Assembly: GCF_037392515.1 (NCBI RefSeq)
Contig: NC_090291.1
Coordinates: forward strand, 14,386,001 to 14,450,000
Direction: 5' to 3'
Source: Haliotis asinina
Lineage: Eukaryota; Mollusca; Gastropoda; Lepetellida; Haliotidae
Length of the DNA: 64,000 nt
Below, in pieces: positions 35,214 through 47,400 of the stretch. Position 1 is the first letter of the stretch. Each line of letters starts with the position of its first letter. The notes under the pieces are model-generated. The model had not been told where the DNA came from. It saw only the letters and a list, made by a program, of their open reading frames with translations, and did not search any database. A program made the translations under genes and the position numbers.

Positions 35214-35695
35214 CTTAGCCTACACCGAGACGTCTTTGTCATCACAATAAATAAGTTGTTCATCTGTATAGTGTCATACTTCCTTATTGATCAAACATCT
35301 AAATGTCTTTCTTAGCCTACACCGAGACGTCTTTGTCATCACAATAAGAAGTTGTTCATCTGTATAGTGTCATACTTCCTTATTGATCAAACATCTAAAT
35401 GTCTTTCTTAGCCTACACCGAGACGTCTTTGTCATCACAATAAATAAGTTGTTCATCTGTATAGTGTCATACTTCCTTATTGATCAAACATCTAAATGTC
35501 TTTCTTAGCCTACACCGAGACGTCTTTGTCATCACAATAAGAAGTTGTTCATCTGCATAGTGTCATACTTCCTTATTGATCAAACATCTAAATGTCTTTC
35601 TTAGCCTACACCGAGACGTCTTTGTCATCACAATAAGAAGTTGTTCATCTGTATAGTGTCATACTTCCTTATTGATCAAACATCTAAATGACTTT
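35214..35695. repeat. Five tandem copies of a 96/97-bp repeat
   Basis: Units start CTTAGCCTACACCGAGACGT at 35,214, 35,311, 35,407, 35,504 and 35,600. Copies 1 and 3 read AATAAATAAG where 2, 4 and 5 read AATAAGAAG, so part of the array grew as a two-unit block. Confidence 0.95.
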
Positions 35696-35939
35696 CAAAG
35701 AAGGGATGACAGCTGCTCAAATAAGGCGCTTAACAAGACTTTATACATATGATGATCGAGACACATGTTTTCTTTTTTATTCTTTGATATGTAATCTCTC
35801 ATTCAATACTCCGACATCCCTTAAAACCATTGTCATGTCACAAGAATTGACCCGAATAATTGGAATGTATCCGGAATGCTGTGAGGAGTTTTAGATTTCA
35901 GTTCGAATTTCCGGCTCATCGAATTATCAATCTCAACTC

Positions 35940-36350
35940 CCTGGAGTTCATACAACTCTTACTGCCTCCAGGCGCAGCGAGATATTTGTTGCTGTCCTAT
36001 CCTAACAAGATACCCATTTACATCTGAGTGGACGAGGTACCCGTTCAGTACTGGGTGGACTGGGACACATAGTCACAGCACTTTGTCCAAGTTTACTGCA
36101 CGTTGCTGTACCTGAAACTAGGTGTTTGCACGTGTTGATGTGGCCACATCTGGTCATATACCTATGGATTCGTCGGTTCTTTTAAGTGCACAGGGTTGTG
36201 TGCTGTACACTAGGGGCTGTGACAACACGGAACACGGAAAGAGTCCATGGTTTTACACCTGCTCATAGGTGGGCGCGATCCCGACACCTCAAACTCGCTG
36301 GATCACTAGCCTGGCGCTCTAGCCATCTCGCCCACCACGACCTGCTATGT
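35940..36350 (-). repeat. Possible tRNA-Leu-like SINE, minus orientation
   Basis: Reverse complement of 36,270-36,350 reads GGTGGGCGAGATGGCTAGAG (A-box-like TGGCTAGAGCG) and later GGTGTCGGGATCGCGCCC (B-box-like). The rest of the stretch would be its body. It differs from the common SINE of the window; a related piece may lie near 55,600. Confidence 0.4.
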
Positions 36351-37014
36351 GTACAGAAATGACATCTTGTAAAGTTCACCGCTTTTGAACCTATATTTTT
36401 TAAACGGCACTCTCGCTGTTCTGCTTATCACATCAAAAGTGAAGCTGGTTTATCGACGATTTGGTCAGTATTTCAGTTACCTTGACACGTGGAGGGAAGT
36501 TACTTTTTTCCACCAAAGAAAACTTGTGTGGTCCTAACACGTCTAGCAATATTGTCGTTGCCAATGTATAATTTGAACTGACGATCACAGTCACAAAAAC
36601 ACGACCACTTTTTCTGTCAGAAATTTCGCTACTCTGTTACTTGAACGACTGAAACATTGCATAAACAATCTTTTTTTATCCCTGGATAATATTGCTTGAC
36701 TTTGGTGTTCCATTCATTTTGGTCAGTACACTTTTCCATTTTAGGTCATTCTGCTACTGTATGAGGGTAACAATTTTAACAGTTAATAATAGGATAATTC
36801 AGGTTATAAGTTAAATAAATTTTTGTGGAAACAGAAACATTTGAAACGGTGGAATATCCACGCAATTCCGTGTCAATCAGCGGACAGCCGACATTGTCGG
36901 CAGAGAATCAACTGATAATGTCAGTCAGTCAGTGAGAGCTTTAGACATCCTGACAGCATTATCTGATTGCAGCTCCTATATGCTCCTATCCTTATCTCCT
37001 TGATCAGTTTTGGA

Positions 37015-37071
37015 GTTTAAAAGGCCTTGATCATGTCACGTTCTGCAACCATTGAAACTCTGGTCTGAGCA
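37015..37071 (+). promoter_or_regulatory. Candidate promoter and leader exon of gene G
   Basis: A TTTAAAAG box at about 37,017 is followed some 30 bp later by a short stretch ending GAGCAG before a GTAAAT donor at 37,072, the same layout as the small ICK genes. The next matching acceptor is CTCCAG at 38,431, just before the gene G start codon. No transcript evidence is available. Confidence 0.4.
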
Positions 37072-37359
37072 GGTAAATATTAGTATGTACTGCTGTGCCA
37101 ATGATCTACAGAGCCAAGCTAGGTTACACTTTGCGTATACCATATTTTTCAGTATCATTGCCAGCCTCAAATTTAAATCTATAAAATATCTGGAATCGTT
37201 ATTAGTATCGAGGATTACACAACTTCTTCACTCGTGTTACTCTGTCTATATTGTTACCACCTTAAAAGACTTCAAAATGTTTCCATCGATCTGTTTGTCT
37301 GTTTCAAATTCGTAGTCAGTTATTCACAATTCCCCCAAGAGCACCAATCGTAAATCTTA

Positions 37360-38390
37360 CGCATTTGTTTAAAGGTAACCTGATAGTTCATCAGAAACTT
37401 ATATGTCCCCAGGAGCCTCGTGCATGTCGATCTAGTCAATTTAACTACTTGACTGTCAGTGAGCTGTCGAGAAGCACTTGCTTCAGACTCGAATATTTAA
37501 CAACATTCCGCCCACTGTTTTATTTAAGAGTTTTGATACACAGTTACATTCTAGAGAGACATGAGGAATTAAAAAAATGAATATGTTGAAAGTTTTCAAA
37601 TTAGGTATTGTAAATATGTTTTAAATGTTGGATATTACCCATTAAATAGTGCTGCTATGGATGAATCTAGTGGACAGGTCTGTCTATTGATTATTATAAA
37701 TGATGTATTACATTTTCGTAAAAATTGTTAGCAATGCCAACTGTAAGATATCTAAACGTATGTTATTTATTAAGTGATGGATGTAATCGTGTAACGTGAG
37801 CATCACAGGTTAAACATTGGCTGTGTCGTTATGACTTTGGTTTAGTGTGGATCACACATAAAGTGGGTGAAACATATTTCTCAAAACCTATATACAAAGA
37901 TTTTACTAAGACTGTAATAACCAAATTTGGTACCCCCAAAAATGTGTTTCAAGTAAATTTTGCAATTATAAAGAATATAAATTTTTATTGTTAATGTAGT
38001 ATCATGTGTGTGCTATCCCAGAAAGAGAATACTGAAATCGTCTACGCTTTTTACGTGTAGCTTCCATTAATGGCTGATATTGAGAGACGGTGTGGCATTC
38101 TCCGCTGTAATATGGACATTTTGTGAGTTTGGTTGTGTAGAAGATGAATATCATTTCCTTCTAAAATGCCCATCTCAGATGAAAACATATGCCAAGATAT
38201 TATTGTAATTGACCCACGATGTTCTAAGAAGTAAAGAGATAAATATCTTATTGAATTTTGCAAAGTGTATTAAGGAAGTACTATTTTTCAGAAATCCCCA
38301 TCTGTCATTATAATGATCAAGCTGTATAATATCGTACATGGTTCATCGGTCTTTATTCCCAATACACGAATTGACAATAAAGTGTGATGC
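37360..38390 (+). mobile_element. Decayed LINE 3' fragment
   Basis: A plus-strand frame at about 38,115-38,190 reads CEFGCVEDEYHFLLKCP, the C-terminal zinc-knuckle-like motif of LINEs. Upstream fragments such as NANCKISKR near 37,735 fit the same domain. Many stops. The left border is uncertain. Confidence 0.5.
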
Positions 38391-38437
38391 TGATAAAATG
38401 TCACAAACTAACTACCACTATATATCTCCAGAACGTA

Positions 38438-41400
38438 ATGTCAGGATTTTGGTGCATTTTGCTGCTTGTATGCGGTCTGGTTACTGCCGAGGACTCGGTG
38501 CCTAGTGCGTCAGGAGCTCTAGGTGACTTGATGGGTTCAAGAGTTCCTGAAGGTAACGTGATGGGCGCTAACGACATCGTCGACACACAATCTGTGAGTT
38601 GCAGCTAATGGTTCTTAATCCAGTATCACTGAACCCGTTATCCTTTCCTTGGGGGTTCCGTAAGGCGGATGGGGTTGAGTTCAGAAGTTAAAGCTTCTCT
38701 GCCTCATGGTGATGTCTTCAGTTCTTCGTAATGTGTAAAGCACATTCCTGATGCCCTTACCCCACGGACCCGTGAAGGTACGGGATAGAATAAACATTTA
38801 CCAACCCATACTTGCCATGAAAGGCGACTGTGCTTGTCGTAAGAGGCGACAAACGGGATCGGGTAGTCAGGCTCGCTGACTTTTGGTTGACACATGTCAT
38901 CGGATCCCATTTGCGCAGATCGATGCTCATGTTGTTGAACACTGGATTCTGTGGTCCAGACCCGATTATTACATACCGCCACCATATAGCTGGAATATTG
39001 CTGATTGTGCCGTAAAACTAAACTCACTCACTCCTTAACCGACGTATACACCCGTACACAGACCCACACTGCCAGTCAGGAAAGCGACAAACTCGATAAA
39101 GTCCTGATTTGAAAACTTGTGAGGCAGCGGAGAGAATGTGTAGATATGCCTCCTACACACATCGGACATATGAACAAAGGCGTTTGATATTTGTGAGACC
39201 TTCAAAATACGCTATAGTGATTGATGTGTGCGCAAATGTCCAGTTTTCGATCATGTCGCCATACTTTTGTGATGCACCTCTACATGTGAAGTAGTAGGGA
39301 GGCCGGATAGTAAGTTAATCAGTTTTGATACCCGCGCAAGCACACACACCACAAATCCACACGAAAATTATTTCCTGGAATATTGTAAAAAGGCAACAAC
39401 AAACTACAGCCATGCACCAATTCTACCAAAGCTGCACTATCGCTTTTCTCAAAAGTCCCTAAAAATAAACTTGAACGTCGGGCTTTGTCTCATGTATTTC
39501 CTTTATCAATTTCCCGAAAACATACATTGTAACATTACGTTTTACTATTATTTTTAAGGATTACATGATTAGAAGAGCATATATAGAATATTCTAAATGA
39601 ATGAACTGAAAGTAAAACACCCATACACCAATGACATTTCCCGCTTGCATCCAGATTTGGTTACATTTACATATACGCTTGTTCAAAAACCATATTCGTT
39701 ATCACGAACTTGTTGAATTACACGTCGCTTCCACTACTCCATATACTTTACGTTTAACTGGCTCTTTCAGTGTACACCTGTCAACATGGCGTGTTATTCA
39801 TCGTACCAGTGCTGTGCTGGATCTCAGTGTATGAGGTCACCATCTGGGTTTGGAAACACCTGTCAAGGAAGTGGACAAGTGGTATGCAATATCTCCAATA
39901 CAGATTTTCCCTTATGATTATGACTATGAATATGAATATGTAACAAGGTCTCAAATGTCATTGGTTGCATTCCCAAAGAGGTTGAATCAGTCTAAAGAGA
40001 TTGTTCCGCCGAAAGAGTTTGTACACCAACTGGTTCAAAATATATAAACACGTTTGAAATGATATGGTATGTGTTCATGTAATTCATGACTAAATTTATC
40101 AAATTCGTGAACATCTAAGCGGTGGCGTGGTCTTTTGCCTTTTAAACTAAACTTTAAATTCGCCTCAGTTACCGCCAGCGATACAAATTAAGGTGCACAC
40201 ACGTAGCAAAACCACTGTCAGCCGATATTGTCTCTAATATGGTGATCTATCTTCACCTGTTGGTGATCAAATGCCAACCAGTATTTTGTAAATGTTGATG
40301 ATATATACGAGGGGATGTCAATAAGTTTTGAGCCTTGCATAGAAAAACACAAAATATTGGTATGAACCACATTCATTTTTCAACATAGTCCCCTTGTGAG
40401 TCAAGACACTTGTTCCATCTTTTCTGCCAGTCGCTGTTGCCATCTCTGTAGAAGGTGCCATTTTGGTCCTCAAACCAAGCCTCAGTAGCAGCAATAAGCT
40501 CATTATCATCCTGAAATCTACGACCACGCACGTGTTTCTTGAGATTTGGGAACAGATGGTAATCACTTGGTGCCAGGTCTGGAGAGTAGCGGGGATGCGG
40601 CAAGATTTCGTACCCGCATTCCTGGACAGCAGCGGCTGCAACGCGAGAGGTGTGTACTGGAGCACTGTCTTGATGTAGAGGAATACCACGTCTGATCTTG
40701 CCCCGGCGCTTCTCCTTGACTGACTGTCGCACTTGCCTCAACAAGTTAGCGTAATATTCCCCATTCATCGTTCTTCCTTTTGGTAAGTAATGTATGTGGA
40801 TGACGCCTTTGCTATCCCCGAAGACTGTCGCCATTACCTTCTGCACTGATCTGGAGGCTTTGAACTTTTTGGTCATGGGAGAAGTGACATGTCTCCATTC
40901 CATGGATTCTTGTTTGCTCTCAGGATCATAGTGGTGGATCCAGGTTTCATCACAGGTTACTAGCCTAAAGTGAAAATCTTCTGGATTCTTGTTGCATCTG
41001 GTTAGCATGGAGTTGCTTATGGTGACCCTTGTTTGCTTCATTTCATCTGTAAGCATTCGTGGCACCCATCTTGCGCACTCCTTAGACATGAAGAGATGTT
41101 TATGAAGAATTGTCTCGATGGATCCGTGTGAAATGCCTGTGTTCTCCTCTAACACGTGGAGTGTGATTCGACGATTTTCCAGCACAAGTCTATGCACTCT
41201 GTCAATGTTTTCCTGACTAGTGTTTGTTGTTGGGCGACCTGGACGGGGGTCATCTTCAAGACTCTCCCTACCATGCTTAAATTCATTGACCCATCGTTTG
41301 ATGGTAGCAGATGAAGGGGAAGACGTCCCATAAACTGCTGAAAGCCTTTCTGCAATGTTCTTCAAGTTTCCTTCAAGAACTAAAAACTTAATTACTGCTC

Positions 41401-44400
41401 TGTACTCAATTTTATTCATTTTCAATGCCGTGAGGGGGGTCTCTTTCTGTCAATGTGAGCTGTTCAATAACTTCTGAGAGTAGGATACCAAAACTTATAT
41501 ATTCACATCAGCTACACCCCAAGGTTCAAAATGCTCAAGGCTCAAAACTTATTGACATCCCCTCGTGTCGAAGTGCATTAACACAAATCGGTCACCTTGA
41601 GTCATGTCTAGGAAGAATTAAGTTCTGGGCCCCATTTCACAAAACTCTCGTAAGCCTAAGATCTCATAAACTTTCTTGTAGCTTTCGTACCTGCTATACT
41701 GTAACATAGGAAGTAGGAATGTTACGAGAAAAGTTACGAGACCTTAGGCTTACGAAAGTTTTATGAAACGGGGCCTTGAACGCTGAAGTTACGATGCTAT
41801 GATGTTCCCCTGGATAGTCCATGCTTCTTTCATTCATTGTACGTCTACGTTAGATTCCCCGCATTGGACCTATTCCTAGTGTCCCTGCTATAATAATGCG
41901 GGAGTACTGCTAAAAGCGGCATAAAACTAAACTCACTCACTATTTCGTTGTTTCAGTGCATACCATCGAACCAACAGTGTCAGCCAAACAACCCATTACA
42001 GATGTGTTGTGCTAACGCTGTGTGTAGAAGTCCTGACGATAACCCTTTCATTACTGTGTGTGTACCAGAAACCTTACAGGTAAATAAAAGTAATGATAAT
42101 GGTAGTGATTGTGATGTTACGATAAACAGTCGATAATCATGAAGAATTCTCATTGTGCGAATACACAATACATAGCACATTGGAAGCTGTCAAAACCGGC
42201 ATCTGTCTAATCCAGCAAAATCTCAACACCGTAAAATCCAAGTCCCTTCGGTAGCTTGTACATTTATCATCAGCTCTGCAATCCGGCACTTTGTATAAAG
42301 CGGATATCAGTGAGCGCCGGATTAGTCAGCTTCCATTGTACATATACGCGTATCGATAAACCATTTGCCACGAGACTTGAACACGTTTTGACGGATAGAC
42401 CTTAAAGACGTTGACATATAGTACTTACCTCCAGCTTGACACTGAAGGTTCGAAACAATGTCCAATAGTCTCGGTTTCAACATACAGCATCTGCATATGT
42501 TTCCAATGTTAAACAGTATGATACGACAGTGAGCTCGCACTATGTCACTTAGGTCCCACTAATGCAGACTTAAAATGCTAACACGTATACGTAATAAGAA
42601 GAATGTCGACGACTCATTCTCTTCGTCTCAGTGTGTACCCGCATATGAAGTATGTCAACCAAACAACCCCAACAACCCCTGCTGCAACCATGGGCAATGT
42701 CAGTACAGCAACGGTCAGTACAGGTGCGTCGCTGGAGACCAGCAGGCGAGATCAAACAGGTTTAGTGTCTCGATCTAAACCCGAAACACTAGTGCCTTTC
42801 TACGGCACTTACTCCCAAATCCGCAATCAAAAGCCACAAGCGTGAATTTGTTCCCCTTCACTAACGATGCGGTATGGATATTTTGAATGGGCATAAGTAG
42901 AAAACAAATATTTAGGAACGACCATGTGTGGGAAAATAAACATGGAATCCATTTACAACTCATTTGTATCGTAGCAGATTTGGCCATAGCATATGCTAAT
43001 ACATCACAATGTCTTGATATCCAGGTACTATTTCTAAAGCCGATGTAATGCGCAACCTACTAACACCTCACTAAATGATAATGGAAGTGTATATTTTTTG
43101 ATATTTCATTAATGCATCATGTGTACTGAAAGATAACAAAATACCCGTCAACATATTGGAAATCACAATTAGGTGTCAGTGGAGTATTTAAAGCTATCTG
43201 TTTTTGCAAATATACACCGGAAGTAAAGTTAGAGGAAAACATGAACAGTGGTCCTACAGGGCGCTTTTTTCCAAGTGAAGTATTTTGTTTAGATTGAGTT
43301 GAGAAATATTTCTGTTTGTGGAGAGGGAAGTGTTCGCACAGACACAACACAGAAATGGAGCTGCACGTGCATCATGTATGCATACAGGCATAAATTGCCG
43401 ACTTAGATGACAATCGTTAACTTGTTGTCTGAACACAGCAAATATGGTTAGTTTATCGAGATATAAAAGATCACAACGTGTTCGAATCACTGCTAATGCC
43501 TTAAGCTGCAGCGTACGAACGAAAGAACGTCCAAGACAGCAATAAAATGCCACCTACAGCACTGATGATCGTCCACGTAGTGGTCGACCCTATGTAACAA
43601 TATGTCGCCAAGACATTAACACCTGCAAGACCGATTCGCAAGGGCCACAGAAACAGCTCTTTTGTCTTTCCGCATACTAATACAATATCGATATACAAAG
43701 GAAGTATATAAGCAAAATCACGCACTCACAAACATGTGAAAGAAATATGGATATGTTACATATTTTTTTATCAATACATAATATGACATCTTACATACAG
43801 CAAACTGTATCAGGATACTCAGTAACAAATGCAACGTTTCAGTGCGTACCAGAGTATCAAATCTGTGACCCCTATGACCCCATGACGTCATGCTGTAACA
43901 ACGGACAGTGTCTGTACAACAACGGCCTTTACACCTGTAGCGCTGGGGACGGACAGGTAACTTCATTAACAGTCAATGGCCTGCGAGGTAGCCCATTGGT
44001 TAAAGCGTTCGCTCGCCACACCTGGGTTGGATGCCCCACGTCGCCCATTTCCGGTGTTCCCCGCCGTGATATTGCTGCAATATCTCTACAAGCTCACTTT
44101 AATTTCTACGCTGTCAGTGAGGAATGATTTGCTGAACATATCTTCTAGCAGATTTTATGTATTATAGTCATAGATTTCGGCATCACCAGTTCATGCATAG
44201 ACGATAGCCTTAAAGGTCTGTGGTCCCTCACACACTCAACCGAATAGGTAAGATCCGCCAGATCTGCGGTGATGTTCATAGCAATCAATCCTAAAGAGAG
44301 GATCAATTTTGGGTCAATTGTATGTTTTTCCTGATACGTTGTGGAATATTAGTGAATACGGCATGAAGTTACGCTCATATTATTGCCGAGAAATTGCCGA

Positions 44401-47400
44401 GAATTGACCTTCAGCAACCCATCATGAGCCCAACTACGGGATGGATTGGGCTGACTGGCTGACACATGTTAAAATGATTAAATCGATGCTCATTATGTCA
44501 GCTACCGGATTGTCTGGTCCGGACTCGACTATTTACAGCCGTCGTATAGCTGGAAAATTGCTTGGCGTTAAACAAGACAACATGTCAGATAAACAAACAA
44601 AACACTAATTTCACGTGCTAAAACAAACATCTTTCCCCAATGCGAGCCTGCATTCGAATTGGATCCACAAACACTATGCTCGGCAGATCAGTAGTCAAGC
44701 TCCTAGATGTTTGGTGGCATGTCTTCGTACGCCGGCTTTCGAGTTTCATAATATCAATCATGTACAAGCCGCCCTTACGTAGTTGAAATGTTACTGCATC
44801 CAGTGTTGAACATGAACAAGACATAAGTAATAGCGCCATTATGCCTCTTCACAGTGTGTGCCTGAATATCAGATCTGCAACCCGAACGATCCATTCGCTA
44901 CCTGCTGTAATAATGGTCAATGTCAGTATAACAACGGCCAGTTCAGGTGCAGCGGAGGTAACGACCAGGTGAGATAAAGCAGTACATGTATGTACATGTA
45001 CTTCGTTAACAGGTCGAAGACTAAATTCCTTCCCACAGATGTGATATTTGGTCGCCGATTCCAAGTAGGACATCATTTTTAAATATAATCAAACGTGCGT
45101 GCAAAATATATGAATTTATCCACAAAACATTTCAGAAAAGCAGTAGGTTATATTATATATCTTACCGAATAAGAAATATTCCCATTTATTTATCATAATT
45201 ATTATTCTCACGTATGTGATCGGAGTTAACATGCAACATCCACAAATAATATCTTACGGCAAAGTTACCTTTTGTAATAATGGTCATTGTCAGTACAGCA
45301 ACTGTCAAAACAGGTGTAGCGCAGGTAACGACCAAGTGAATGAAAACAAGTGATCAGTACTAGTCTTTAAAAAGAAATAGCAAAAGGCTTTTCAAACGGT
45401 TATAAAAACAGTATCATTTAATATCGCGCTGCATGAATATAGAGACAATGCATTATTTGTTTCAGTGCGTTTCTGAGTATCAAATCTGCAACCCCAACGA
45501 CCCATTTAGTACCTGTTGTAATAATGGCCAATGTCAATACAGCAACGGACAATTCAGGTGCAGCGCATTTAACGAACAGGTGAGTGCCTGGGGCCTTATT
45601 CTCTAAACGTTCGTAGCCCAAAGAATTCTTAACTTTGATGTGTTACGAATGGGCTTAAGTTCGTAGGGATACGAACGTTTCGAGAGTAGCTAGCCTGGAT
45701 CGGACCAGTAAAACGTTATTTTCCGTACAACTGATAAGAACTCATTAAAATATGTTCTGAGTGTGAATAGAAACCATTACGCATACGTGTTTTGATTGTC
45801 GTTCTGTTTGAATGTTCCTTTCAGTGTGTACCTGTGTATCAAACCTGCAACCCCAACGATCCATTCAGTGCATGTTGTAATAATGGTCAGTGCCTATACA
45901 GCAACGGTCAGTTCAGATGCAGCGCAGGCTACGACCAGGTGAGTGCTTTGATCTGACCGGTATGCAATCACTGCACTTATTACCTGCAGTTCAATGTTCA
46001 CCGTAGTCATCATGTCCATCATCTTCATTATCCTCATCATGGTCACCGTGGTCATCATGGTCACCATAGTCATCATGGTCATCATGGTCACCATGGTCAT
46101 CATGGTCACCGTGGTCATCATGGTCACCATGGTCATCATGGTCACCGTGGTCATTGGTCACCATGGTCACCGTGGTCATCATGGTCACCATGGTCATCAT
46201 GGTCACCGTGGTCATCATGGTCACCATGGTCATCATGGTCACCGTGGTCATTGGTCACCATGGTCACCGTGGTCATCATGGTCACCATGGTCACCGTGGT
46301 CATTGGTCATCATGGTCATCATGCTCACCGTGGTCATCATGGTCACCATAGTCATCATGGTCATCATGGTCACCGTGGTCATCATGGTCACCATGGTCAT
46401 CATGGTCACCGTGGTCATTGGTCACCATGGTCACCGTGGTCATCGTGGTCATCATGGTCACCGTTGTCATCATGGTCATCATGGTCACCGTGGTCATCAT
46501 GGTCACCGTGGTCATCATGGTAATCATGGTCATCATGCTCACCGTGGTCATCATGGTCACCGTGGTCATCATGGTCATCATGCTCACCGTGGTCATCATG
46601 CTCACCGTGGTCATGGTCACCGTGGTCATCATGGTCATCATGGTCACCGTGGTCACCATGGTCATCATGGCCACCGTGGTCATCATGGTCATCATGGTCA
46701 CCATGGTCATCGTCTTCATCAAGGCCATCGTTTTCATCATTTTTTTGGTTATTTTATTTCCCCATAGATATAATGTACAGTGTGGTACAGTATGTAGTGC
46801 ACAGCAGTGTGCACAATCTTTAACAGTACTGAAATATGACAGGGCGAACTATGTACTTTGCATGGTAAAGCGATGACCATTGTTTTGTAGTACGAAGTGC
46901 ATTACATGATGTAATAAAGGTACACACTTTCATGTAATATGAAAGAACTCGTATCACACAGTAGAGTATAGAGTGTTTATGGTATAGAGTACTTCGCATG
47001 ATACAGCAATGTATACAGTTCCTTACAGTATGCAATACATCACCATCCAGTCCATAGCGTGTTCACCATGATCATCATCCTTATGTTCATCATTATCATC
47101 ATGTTCTTCATGTTCAGCATATTTGTCATCGACATTTGTGAATAACTGAGGTTGCGGGAGGTAAACTACTGGTTAGTTCTTCGTCACGTCGAAGATCACG
47201 ATTTGATTCCCCTTCGTGGTGAAAGCCCATTTCTGGTGCCGCAAGCTATGGTATCAATACAAGTTTCCATGGTGCTAAAATGGGGCATGATGATGAATGT
47301 GACGGAAGTGAACAATACGGCTTGCCATGCATACGTCTTCTTGAAAACCTGGGAGCTTTCTATTAAGACACGTTGGCACTACAGTCGTACTCTGAGTTTG

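Noticed and set aside
35214-35695. CRISPR-like array
   Set aside because: Units are head-to-tail copies with no unique spacers, and the window is animal DNA.
45994-46767. 257-codon histidine/glycine-rich frame
   Set aside because: It is the translation of a 9-bp minisatellite, open in several frames on both strands, and lies between two well-supported exons of gene G.
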